From the NCBI RefSeq assembly GCF_910592395.1, contig NC_088308.1, positions 6,897,001 through 6,961,000 on the forward strand: DNA of 64,000 nt. Reading direction: 5' to 3'. Every line of letters starts with the position of its first letter. Positions within the stretch are counted from its first letter, which is position 1. This document shows, piece after piece, positions 15,424 to 25,800 of this stretch. The notes beneath the pieces are model-generated. The model was given only the letters and a program-made list of their open reading frames with translations, was not told the origin of the DNA and did no database searches. The DNA is from Lineus longissimus. Its lineage: Eukaryota > Nemertea > Pilidiophora > Heteronemertea > Lineidae. The translations under genes were made by a program, and so were the position numbers.

Positions 15424-17980
15424 TCATAAACATTTGTCGATGACTGCAACGCCAGCGTAACTGCGGCCCATCATCATGGTGTTGGACAGAAGAGTCCAGG
15501 TGTCGTTTTTTTGGTCGTAAACTTCCACGGAACCGAGATTTGACGAGCCATCGTCACCTCCAACCACATAGAGCAACCCGGCATGAGAAACAACTCCTAA
15601 AATGACAAGGTTAGGAAATAATAATATGAAGAAACACCAATTCAACTTCAAACATACTCTCAAGAGCTTTTTCGGGCTATTAATTAAGTACACTTTGCAG
15701 TGCATCAACCTGGTGTCTCTTCTTATAAAGTTCAGTGCGTTGACTTGAAATATTCCCAACACAAATCATCAGTTTGACACAACACTTTGATAGAAATATC
15801 GCTTGTCATCTATTGCAGGTCAATTTTAATACGACTGATACGTAAAGCTAGGATTCTCTGCACTGTGCATCTGGGCCAGAGCAAGCAAAAGCTCCTATGT
15901 CATGTTCCGAAGTATGGAACGTGAGCAGCTTGTTTTAATGGTGGCAACATTCCTCGAGCCTAGGATAGCAGGAATGATGTCACCACCTTGCCCGTTTGAC
16001 GAAGGAGACACCCAATAACCCCAACACCAGTGGCATAAAATGAATGCTCACACAACCAAAACACAGAAGAAAGACTTTGAGGATTTCCCCTTGAACCATA
16101 CCTGCATTCCTCCTACACAAGTGCATGTTTGCCACCTTATTCCAAGCATTTGTATCAGGGTTGTACACTTCTACACTGTTCCTGACTAGCGGACCATCGT
16201 GGCCCCCAACAGCGTATAGCAAACCATCAACGACACCCACACCTGAAACAACAATTGGAAGATGAAATACAATGTTAGTCTAATTTCATGAGCTACAACA
16301 TGGTTGAGCGTGCAGGTAATGGGTAGATCAAGCGAACCCTGTGCGGAGGTATGTTCTTCAATATCCAGCCACATATGAGTAGCTTGCGATGGATTCCTCT
16401 GGACTGCCTGATGACTGAATCAACAGGCCAATACTAATATTCACAATTGTGGCATAAAACAAATGCTTACAAGAGAGAACACAGTTGAAGATATAGAATG
16501 ATAAACCTCACCTGCCCCACTCCTCCGACAAGACATCTCGGCCACAGGGTTCCATGTGTCCATCTCTGGATTATAACACTCGACTGAACTTAGACAGTGT
16601 CGGGACGCACCATCATAACCACCCACCGCATAAAGTAAGCCTTCAATACAAAGCAGAAAATGAACATGAATGGGTAAGTACAATCAAGTATCCTGATGAT
16701 GAAGTGGTCAGAGCAGTCTAAGCATCACATTTACAGGCAAATATGTGTACATGTACAGTAGGAGTGCATAAAGCATTCCATCAGGTGAGTTGCATGATCA
16801 TGTCGCAAGCAGCCGTATCGAAAGATTATTTAGGGCCTATTGCATGTCTTCAGAACGCAAGGATAAACGATATCAAACTCACCTCCGACCACGCCTACCC
16901 CCACACTGCTCCTCCTGGTGGACATTGGTGCAACTATTTTCCACTCATTCAGCAGAACATCAAAACACTCCACACTATTCAGACCTATCGAAAAGAGGCA
17001 AATACCGTTAGTTTTTTTAAAGACATTAGGTTTCACTGAGTCTGGCTCATAACCATGGAATGCTAAAGTCAGAAATGAGTACTGTATAACAGTTACTATT
17101 TCTTTCTTTATGACGTGACTTCCAACAGTTTGTGCGGAGGCTTCGGGATATACTGTTCTAAAAACAATATACAGTAGTTAACCAGCATTGATCACATAAG
17201 TGAAAGCTGGGGAACATACCACGAATACTGTTAAGTATGACAACACTTTTAACTTGTTACTAATGAAATTGCTGCCTCAAATACCAAATTCTAGTGTCCC
17301 AAGAAGGATTACCTGATGATCCGTCAAAACCTCCCACTGCATAAATAAGACCGTTAAGAACTGCTGCCCCCAGGGTGCTCCTTCTCGCCTCCATACACGC
17401 TATCGACGACCAGGTGTCCTTGGAAGGGTCGTAGACGTCGACAGTGCGTACTCGCAGAGATCCATTGAATCCACCAACAGCATAAACAAGACCATTTAAC
17501 ACTGCAACACCTGCGATCAGAGAAGGGATCTTAAAGATGATCGATGAGTTAGAAAAGATTAAACGAGTTTAAAAGAGTGACCATGCATGTAGGCATAGCC
17601 AGAGTGGGGTCAGATGTGACACATCCCCCTTTCAGTTCAATGATTGAGAAAATATCCTGAAGATATGAATGTCTATTCCAAAACAAACCCCATCTAGAAA
17701 TAATACCACATGTACACCTATGGTGAAGCACAAGTCTTCCTGGGACAAAGTCACTCATGATAGTGAAGTTAATGTAAGATGAATTTGCCTTTTTTGAACT
17801 TTTTGCAAATGGTAAAAATAAGGCGGTGCAAAGATTTGGTGATTTTCAATATCAATACATACCACATCTACATCTCCTCGACGGCATCTCAGCAACCTGA
17901 TACCACTTCTCCTCTTTAAAATCGTAACATTCAACGCTGCGAATGGCTTTAGGTGCTTGGCCCCCAATGACTAGTAAAAC
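15424..17980 (-). other. Kelch-propeller-coding exons of the KLHL gene
   Basis: Exons 6-11 (residues 294-579) encode six kelch blades with the double-Gly signatures [45 protein letters not shown] and YVVGGDDGS. Each is followed by the Tyr...Trp spacing of the blade. Every intron in this part is phase 1, so blades are exon-modular. The propeller is the substrate-binding part. The last exon ends [10 protein letters not shown] and TGA. Confidence 0.92.
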
Positions 17981-20741
17981 CTATCAAAACAAGAGATATA
18001 ATCACCTGCGAGTCCGAGAATAGACTTCAAATTTTATGGCTTTCAATCCTGAAGTGGTGGCATATTGTGCTAACAGGTCTACCGGTACTCAAAAAGTGCA
18101 GGGGCACAATAGAAGTACGTTAGACTTGTAATCAGAAGATGGTGGGTTCTGAGGCTTGGCCAGCACCACTTGGTATTCAACTGGCCTGAAATGGCCAAGA
18201 GTAGTTCAGTTTTTCGGCTCCTTGGTTTCCAAAGAAAGCTTTCTCGATTAGGCAGGGGAATGTACATATAAAGCACTTTGAGACAGCCCAAATGTCAGTG
18301 GGAAGCACTGTATGAGAACTTTAATTTCAATTTCATTTCAAAATACATTTTACATCATAACAACCTTTGCTTAGAATAATGCATGGACTTCCCTCAGCTC
18401 AAACCAACATGCTCCCTCAAATATCATGTTGGAAGGTAAAGAGTCTGGCATCTTTAAGGCAGAAAACCCAAAGCCACATGTACAGAGGTCATGAAGCAAC
18501 CTACTTTTGGCAGTCCAATAGGCGTCCTAGGATTGGTCCTCGGTGTCCTGTACATAGATTTCTGTTCTCCCTTCAAGAGATGATACTTCATGGCCTCAAT
18601 GAGAAAGTCTTTACATTCACTATTCGTCTTAATGAGGGGTTCCTCCTCGACGCATTGTACAAGGTACTCCTGGGTCATCAGCGGTAGGCGCACATGCTCC
18701 ATGAGCTGGGCGCTGTATTCTTCCTTGCTGGGCAGGTCGTGTTTGATCCATGATATCACCGCCTCGAACACCTGAAGTTGGAAAAGTACATTTAAAACTT
18801 AAGTGTAGTTCATGAATGTAATACTTTACTTAGTTTCGTTACACAGCGTTGTGACCTTGTTGTCATCAGTGTGACCTGGGTTGTCAATGTTGTGACCTAG
18901 GTTGTCAATGTTGTGACCTAGGTTGTCATCAGATGCCATTTGAATCAGTTGGTTAGCAGTTTCACTTGAAGATCACAAGCAATGGGCTAGCATCCCATCC
19001 AGGAGATACACTAATCCCAGTCGAACAATGCTACAGATGACAGATGACAGAAGACTATAGATGACAGATGACAGATGACAGATGACAGATGACTACAGAT
19101 GACAGATGACTTGAACTTAACTAACCTGTTCCTCAGTCTGTACAGTCAGACGATCGCATGAGATGAGTTTACAAACTTGTGATGGTAGTAATGACAGGAA
19201 CTCATCATGCTGCACAACCTCACTAAAACCAAAAGCATGGTGTAAGTTTTTGAATGCTCATTTATTTTGGGATTTTTCAAGTAGCCACATCTCGGTGTGA
19301 TGACTGTCCTGAAAGGACCATTTCCTCTAAAGAAGGCGAATGAATATCGCTGTTCCATCATCGAGTGAATAATCTGCCTTAAAATCCTGCATAGACTGCA
19401 AGATTTGACCAGGCCTTGGTTATTCCCGAAATCTGTGAAAATAAAACGCCGGCAAAAATTTGCATATCTTACCTGAAATGCTGCTCTGTATATGTTTGAG
19501 AATATTGTAGTAGATCTGTACAGGCATGAAGATCGGCAAACGCCCTGATGCCAAGACAGTTGGATGGGTGGAGCTGCGACTGGAGGAAATCACAACATGC
19601 GTCCCTGACCTCCACAAGCTGGAGAAGATTGGCGGCCGGTAAGAGAATCTGTTAGAAGAAGACAAAGTTTATAAGTGTGACGAGGCAGGATAAAAATCAA
19701 GAAATACTGACAATATCAAGCCTTTGCAATTTTAATCCACTCCGAATTAGAATATAATAAGCCACATACACACACAAATCAAGTATCTGTCTGTCAATTT
19801 GGCAAAAACATAATTGAAAAATGCATTTTAAAGCAATTTAAGGTATTGTTATAAAAACCTTTATTTTCTCCAATCAATGTTGGCAAAAGCTTGCTTTCTT
19901 CAAACATACTTACAGCTCACAACCTAAGCTATGAACATGTGGATATTTCTATATGCCCTCAAATGCAAAAGGACTTTGATATATATGTATACCTGAACAT
20001 TTTCCTCTGTAACTTGGACCTCCGAAGTGTACACAAAGTCTATGAGTAGAGCAAGGGCTTTGGGGTCGACTTCCTGAAGAACGATCCTATCTGCTTTGGC
20101 CTCTGATAGGTCGGCTGTGAACATGGCATAGAAATATGGCGAACAGGCAGCAAGGACTGCTTTATGGGCTGGAGTCTCGAGTTCGTCGGCAACAAGCACC
20201 ACATCACATAGCCTACTTTGCCTGTAAAACAATGCAATGCATTTACATTTTCTTTAAAACCTTGATGATCAGACAAAGTTTTTTCAAACTGAGGTAAAAA
20301 TAATAAGAACAACAGTAATAAGAATTGTGATTTAATTTGAATGAAGATTTTCTTATCACAACATAAACCCTTAATCTGATCGCCATTTGACACTTGACTT
20401 ACAATGCATATTAAGACTATTGCCATAAAAAATGTAGCGCAATGATGAGGCAAAAATGTGAGGGGTGATATTGATTTACAATTAAGGTTCTCACTGACTA
20501 CATATGTAAGTGACTAACACGAACTGATGTAGCATTCCTTTGAGAGTTGAATGTATTCTAACAATCAAAAGTAGTTACAGTCGGTAGGCCTAACAACTTT
20601 TCAAAAGGACAAGGGTACACAAAGATGATACCTTCTGAGAATGTTGAGAACTTCAAAGGCTTTCTGAGTATGCTGTGGATTCCTGTAGGCTGGCCTGGCT
20701 TCCAAGCCTCCAGGGATATGGAGACCATCATCGGACATCAT
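15424..20741 (-). CDS. KLHL2/KLHL3-like: Kelch-like protein, KLHL2/KLHL3 type (Cullin-3 adaptor), 11 coding exons
   Basis: The product recruits substrates to a CUL3-RING ubiquitin ligase; vertebrate KLHL2 and KLHL3 target WNK kinases. Coding exons, 5' to 3' on the minus strand: 20741-20632, 20221-19993, 19648-19473, 19222-19126, 18771-18505, 17980-17863, 17510-17313, 16984-16883, 16640-16512, 16242-16102, 15596-15424. All introns are GT-AG and all phases join, giving 1740 nt or 579 aa; human KLHL2/3 are 587-593 aa. The chosen start is the first of two adjacent ATGs ([12 protein letters not shown]), just inside an exon that opens at 20748. The N terminus is somewhat shorter than in vertebrates, and a further upstream coding exon cannot be excluded. 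Nearly every block aligns with KLHL2/3, including [25 protein letters not shown] and [11 protein letters not shown]. Kelch blade 1 ends RRCRCG where vertebrates have RRCRAG. No disrupting change is seen. I cannot separate KLHL2 from KLHL3; an invertebrate may have one co-orthologue. Confidence 0.93.
18060..18330 (+). mobile_element. tRNA-derived SINE in a KLHL intron
   Basis: The head contains GTTAGACTTGTAATCAGAAG then ATGGTGGGTTCTGAG, an anticodon-arm/B-box-like stretch. The body has GGCCTGAAATGGCCAAGA, then GGCAGGGGAATGTACATATA and AAGCACTTTGAGACAGCCC. The 3' end is AATTTCAATTTCATTTC. It lies between exons 5 and 6 of the KLHL gene, antisense to it. The 5' boundary is uncertain. Confidence 0.6.
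18847..18932. repeat. 21-bp minisatellite in a KLHL intron
   Basis: Four roughly 21-bp units based on GTTGTGACCTAGGTTGTCAA lie between KLHL exons 4 and 5. The two central units are exact. Confidence 0.7.
19033..19110. repeat. (CAGATGA)n short tandem repeat in a KLHL intron
   Basis: Repeats of a 7-bp unit, CAGATGA, are interrupted by AAGACTATAG and CTA. The tract ends 16 bp short of the exon 4 donor side (exon starts 19126), so its length could affect splicing, but nothing shows that it does. Confidence 0.75.
19993..20741 (-). other. BTB-coding exons of the KLHL gene
   Basis: Exons 1 and 2 (residues 1-113) encode the helix [11 protein letters not shown] and the BTB core: [20 protein letters not shown], then [20 protein letters not shown], ending at VTEENVQ. 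The BTB fold dimerises and docks on Cullin-3. The junction splits an Arg codon (AG/G). [13 protein letters not shown] is the usual signature of this superfamily. Confidence 0.92.
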
Positions 20742-21554
20742 TGCACTTCTGTAAGACAAGAGTAAAAGAAGATTAACGTCATGTGAAGAGGTATTTCATT
20801 TACAGGGCATGGGTAATTAGACACTAGACAGGTGGGAATCGTACATGTATTATATCATATCATTACTGGCATTGTAACCCTATTGCAATTTAGACATTGC
20901 CGGCGCAGGTATGTCCACCTATGTCCACCTATGTGGGATCTTTTACTTGTCCTGGCATAGACACTCGGGTACAAGGAACCACAGCTTTTAGTTTCATTCT
21001 ACAGCCTCAACAGCATCGACACATGTCAGGACACCGACGATGATAAAACCGATGCAACTATCATATCATGACCAGATCATGACAGGGACTTGAAAGGATT
21101 TTGAAACAGCTGCCAATTTTCTTTCCTCTTTTTTGCTGAGCAAGACTTAATGTTGTTTTCATCTGCCAAAAGGCCAAAAGTAGACGCAGCTTATGCGACA
21201 CATACTAGTGTTTACCTAAGACATGTCAAATCCAATGATCTAGATGTGATCAAATGAAGGTGAGCGTTTTGATCACAAAAATATGAAAAATTGTGATTCT
21301 AAAAACAGCGATTTGTTACATCCTCGATGTACACATCAAGGGGCGATTTGTTACATCCTCGATGTACACATTGAGGGATGTCGGAGTTCTTCTAGTAAAT
21401 AACAGGTGACGCCACCATAGTTCATGAGTTCCTATACGCGGGAAATACGAATGAGCACTGTGCGGTCTGGGTTACTGGTAGACCCCCTGTAGGATTTGTG
21501 AAGCGGTTCCTTGGGGGGGGGGGGGGGCAACCCTGGGCTTCTGTTAGCCAGGAT

Positions 21555-21690
21555 TCATACTGGTGATGAAGAATGCAATGGGAACTCAGGTGAATGTGAT
21601 CATCAGAGGAATTGGATATGGATTCATACTGGTGATAAACAATGTAAATTCAAGTGACTGTGGTCATCTGAGAGATGTGGATTCATCATC
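21555..21690 (+). repeat. HTGDK-encoding repeat, plus-oriented pair
   Basis: Two copies of GATTCATACTGGTGATRAA (Ile-His-Thr-Gly-Asp) are followed by a body ending near CATCTGAGAGATGTGG. This is the same unit as the minus-oriented array at 21965-22475. IHTGDKPF resembles the linker of C2H2 zinc-finger proteins, but no CxxC...HxxxH finger is intact. Confidence 0.45.
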
Positions 21691-21694
21691 ATAA

Positions 21695-21962
21695 TCATGT
21701 CCCGTAGTCATGCGTCCATTGGGGCGACCCTAAGCTGTTGACGGTGCGACACCACACGGTTCTGTCCTCGGCCAGGCGGACCAGGTCACTGCATGGTCTT
21801 TCTTCCAGTCCAGTGCGTCACGTCATCCATCCAAATTGTCTTTGGACGGCCGCGTCGGCGGCTACCCTCCACTTTGCCCTGCAAGATGTTATTTGCTAGT
21901 GTTTCCTTGGCTCTCGTGAGGGATGAATTAATATTGGAGATAAACCAGAGTTTAACTCTAGC
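21695..21962 (-). mobile_element. LINE ORF2 C-terminal fragment with a 1-base frameshift
   Basis: The minus strand reads SRRRGRPKTIWMDDVTHWTG, then after a single inserted base LVRLAEDRTVW and VNSLGSPQWTHDYGT with a stop. This is the typical C-terminal tail of non-LTR endonuclease/reverse transcriptases (GRPxxxWxDDVxxWTG...LAEDRxxW). It is inactive as it stands. Confidence 0.75.
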
Positions 21963-21964
21963 AT

Positions 21965-22475
21965 GAATCATTCCTCTGATTACTGAAATAATTTGTGATC
22001 ACATTGAATGGTTAATCTCCAGCTTGAATCCATCCCTCAGATGACCACGTTAACTTGAGTTCACATTGAATGGTTCATCACCAGTATGAATCCACATCCC
22101 TCAGATGACCACATTAACTTGAGTTCCCATTGAATGGTTTATCACCAGTATGAATCCACGACATCCCTCAGATTATCACGTTAAAAAATTAACTTGAGTT
22201 CCTATTGAATGGTTTATCACTGGAATATCACCAGCATGAATCCACATACCTCAGATGACCACATTAACTTGAGTTCCCATTGAATGACTTATCACCAGTA
22301 TGAATCTGCATCCCTCAGATGACCAATCAACTTGAGTTCACATTCCTTAGATTACTACATTAACTTGAGTTCCCTTTAAATGACTTATCACCAGTATGAA
22401 TCCACATCCCCAGATGACCACATTAACTTGAGTTCCCATTGAATGGTTTATCACCGGTATGAATCCGCGACTGCT
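21965..22475 (-). repeat. HTGDK-encoding repeat, minus-oriented array
   Basis: About seven units of roughly 64-80 bp. On the minus strand each starts with TGGATTCATACTGGTGATAA (W-I-H-T-G-D-K) and CCATTCAATGGGAACTCAAG. Spacing is irregular and frames are broken. The array faces the pair at 21555-21690 across a LINE end. It could come from a decayed zinc-finger exon or be an ordinary minisatellite. Confidence 0.5.
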
Positions 22476-22530
22476 GGGATTTCGGCAGGAAACCCCTCGG
22501 TGTAAAAATAGTTTGGCGTCACAAGGCTAG

Positions 22531-22559
22531 CCAATCAGGCCATTGTTTCGTCAACCAAT
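22531..22559. promoter_or_regulatory. Paired CCAAT boxes of a possible shared promoter
   Basis: AGCCAATCAG (CCAAT at 22531-22535) matches the NF-Y consensus well, and a second box AACCAATCAT follows at 22555-22559, 24 bp away. They lie about 240 bp upstream of the putative first exon at 22795, in the interval between the divergent KLHL (minus) and CH-scaffold (plus) genes. A 23-nt hairpin (CTTCGTCCC...GGGACGAAG) follows near 22587. No TATA box is seen. Confidence 0.45.
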
Positions 22560-22794
22560 CATTTTCGCAATAGGCACCTCGCACTTCGTCCCTTTTGGGG
22601 ACGAAGTATACGAAATCAGCGCCTCTAGTGTCAAGATTGAACATCAACATGAATTGAACGGAACTCGCGTCATCGTCCACCTGTCCCATAATGCTGTCCG
22701 CTAATGGCGCTCTGGTATATCGACTTTAAATTTCGTGCTCTACATTTTCGTCTTTAATGCGCCTCATACTGCATGAATAGACTTAAAATCAAAG

Positions 22795-22824
22795 ATGTCG
22801 GGTAGAGGCATTTCTGTTGTACAA
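22795..22824 (+). other. Putative 30-nt first coding exon of the CH-scaffold gene
   Basis: ATG at 22795 in AAAGATGT context encodes MSGRGISVVQ and reaches CAA/GTAGGT, a phase-0 donor. The next exon begins phase 0 with LYHAWLNSIL. Joined, VVQLYHAWLNSI fits the start of a CH domain, where a Gln/Lys-x-(F/Y)-x-x-W helix is expected. Other first exons within the 5-kb intron remain possible. Confidence 0.5.
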
Positions 22825-25800
22825 GTAGGTACCTTATTTTAAGAAATCCTCCGATTTGCAACCTCGTAAATGCGTGTTTCACTTTTCATGTGTACTGGTA
22901 CCGGTACATATGACATGAAATGTACAGTGACGTCAGTGTACATCAATACCATGTACACAGAATGACAGATGCACACCAATGTTTACATTAGCAGTTCATT
23001 TGTTGTGATTTGCTCATGTATGACATCATCTAACTGTCTCAAAAATGATGCTTTTATTCTCAAATGATTGGGCAGTTGTGAGGGGGGGGGATTGATGCTA
23101 CAGCTATGAGCTATGACCAAGGGGAAGGCAGCCAAAGCTCACATCGCAGTCACAGACCTTGCCTTGGACTCCAAGCACAGACAAACACAGTCACAGCCTG
23201 ACCTTCCTTGGCCTGGCCTGGGGCTGGCCGGCCGGGGGGGGGGGGGGGGGGGGCAGGGAGATATGCCTATGGCTACAGGCTAACACTAACAGGGCATAAA
23301 TATTCCTCATCTGAAGAAATTCTAGTACTACATGTGCTTACTACTTTTCTTGTAAAATATTTTAAGTTAATTTTTTTAAATCTGACAAATTGTGTCGTAA
23401 TGAAATATGTCAGAAACGAACTGAACCAGATTTTCATCAGTTCACTGTTGATGAGGATGTTGAGAGTTTGCCGATGATAATGGAGACGATTTTGTTTGTC
23501 ATGTGTTATTTAAGAACCTTGTTTTCAGATAAATAGTCTGTGTTTTGAAGTTGAACTCACACATCGCATGACTCCACAGGGCTTGTTCTATCATGTCCCA
23601 TTGTCAGTTAAATGACTGCAAATAAAAGAGTTATAGCGGCATCATATCACATCCCTTTGTCAATAAATTGTTCTCAGTGTTGTCGGCCAACCATGACTAA
23701 TTGACGGTCACATAGTTTTGAATTTAAAGACGGTTCAAGCGGTCACTATGCAAGTCAAGGGAATACAATTGTTTACTGTTGAGAGCATCTCATTTCTTGT
23801 TCTGACAAGTTGGCGTCTGTGACTTTTGTTGACTGTGATATCTGTGACTGGGCCATTTTCACCACAAATGGGAAAAAGGCACGTCTGGTGCAAGAAGCTT
23901 TGAAATTTCTTTTTGCATGACGAGGAAGAGGCCATGTTAGAATTTATTGGGAGGACTCACGTTGACGTTGTTTTTGGCTATTTATCCTTTATGATTTCAA
24001 TTATAAATCGAACTGGAACTTTGAACCATCACAAAAGGGTGAATGAAATTTGAACATTGGACTTGGAGGATTTTTTTCTTTTTTGCAATGTCTAACAACT
24101 GTTGAAGCTTCTGATAATATTGCAACGAAACTTGACCATGCCGAGCCGACAGTTGGTCAGTGATTATTCAATTCAGGTAGGGTATTGTTTTCCCTGGTGC
24201 TTGTTGAATTGTAAAACAATGCAATTTATCATTTTTTCAGGCAATTTTTGCAGTTCTTACCATGTTTTTCTTTGGCTTTGCCAACAAACAAGTTTTGAAA
24301 GTATGGATAGCAGGTTGGCTCACATTCACAAAGTCATGCAGTTGAGACTTGTTGGTGTCATGTAATGGTCCTTCCTTGAATAGTCGAGATAGTGCTGAAA
24401 TATTTTTTAGCCAAACTCATGTTTTGTATGTATTGTTAATGTCCCAGATGCCAATCCAGGCATTAAGAATTGTTAGTTGTGTAGCACCATCACCAAACTG
24501 GTGAAAAATCAATATCACTGAGTGGTGTTGAGATCACCTCACAAGCAGAGATTAACTTTTATACTCTATATCTTCAAAAGGATGTCCTAGCTGATAGTGA
24601 TACCATATCGTAAAATAATGGCATGTTCTACTTTTCAGTTGCCCTTTCTAAAAAGTACATTGACCTGTCCCAATATCATTCATTTTTATGCCCAATCATT
24701 TTTGTGCCAGGACTAAGTGTCACACAACAGTTTGGACTAACATATAGAAAGAAGATCCTGAAAATTTTGATACAACGAAACCTCTTACTTTTGCATACAC
24801 TACAAATACAATAATACAAAATAAATTACAGTAAAAATATGAGTCGATAAGAAGTAAATTCCCTTATTGTTGTCCAAGGTAGAAGTCTTGTTCCAAGCAA
24901 CTTATTCTTGACCAACTATCAAAATAGCACTGTAATCATGACTTGTTCATGCCCTAGAACAATCTTAGGCCTGCTGTTTTTCTAATATCCCACCTTTCAA
25001 TGAATGTCAAAACTGTATTTATTTTGCTTGCTGTTATGTTTTTCAAGTTAAGATTATACATGTGATATCATTCATAACAATTCTATTAATTGATGCATGT
25101 ACTTGAAAAACATGTTGGACATACAAATCGAATGGGAAAATGCTTTGAGTCATGACCATAAGTTCTGGAGTCCCTTTTTAACAGTTTTAGTCTTAAAATG
25201 GTAGTTCACTAGAGACATGTATGTGTACTTATAGTCTTTTTTAATGTTGCACTGTAGCTGTACAAAGTATGAAAAGTTTAGTGTTACATTTTTTTTGGAA
25301 ATCCGCCTAATGCAGCTAAAATATTTCTTTTGAATTCTAAATCTAATAGTGAACACATGCTTAATCTCAGTGCTCACTAAAAATATTCATTAAAAAAAAC
25401 TTCAAGCAAGGTCTTTAATAAAGTAAGTACAATTTGATTTGTGGTAGTGGTACTGTAGATTTGATTCTTTGTATATGATCATGACCATCCAATACCACAA
25501 ATTTTCTTTTTACAAGTTCTATAACTTTTGTCCTGAAGTTTATTTCTGTCACCTCACACTTCACAAGTTTCTTTGATTACACATTTGCCTTTACTTGGCC
25601 TATTTCGGTTATCACCTTCAGAAAGAGACATTATATCTATAAGCGCATTGAAAAGGAAATTGGTAGCTTCAGAAATTCAGTTATGAACTTTTGAATTGAA
25701 TATGTCTGATTGTGTACATGTATAAGAGAATATTTCCCCCTGTAAGAAAATAACTCTAATGATTTTGGTGATGGATAGTGTTGTATTGACCTCTTGTGGG

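Larger units (their letters stand above)
18505..19648 (-). other. BACK/3-box-coding exons of the KLHL gene
   Basis: Exons 3-5 (residues 114-293) encode the end of the BTB region ([14 protein letters not shown]), the 3-box and the BACK domain: [20 protein letters not shown], then [54 protein letters not shown], ending at RTPIGLPK. These helices extend Cullin-3 contact and link to the propeller. The exon 3/4 junction splits a Ser codon; the exon 4/5 junction is phase 0. Confidence 0.9.
20749..22500. other. Upstream region of the KLHL gene, repeat rich
   Basis: KLHL exon 1 has an acceptor at its upstream edge, so at least one 5' UTR exon must lie in this interval or beyond it. I could not place it. 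Contents are a 36-bp tandem duplication (21306-21377, GCGATTTGTTACATCCTCGA core), a 15-G run (21513-21527), the HTGDK repeat arrays and a LINE end, each listed separately. Confidence 0.4.

Noticed and set aside
18100-18160. tRNA gene on the plus strand
   Set aside because: Only an anticodon-arm/B-box-like segment is present and it continues into a SINE body; no cloverleaf can be completed.
20870-20970. Repeat-like segment with TATGTGGGATCTTTTACTTG
   Set aside because: I have the impression of seeing similar words in other invertebrate repeats, but there is no second copy here, so it is not listed as a feature.
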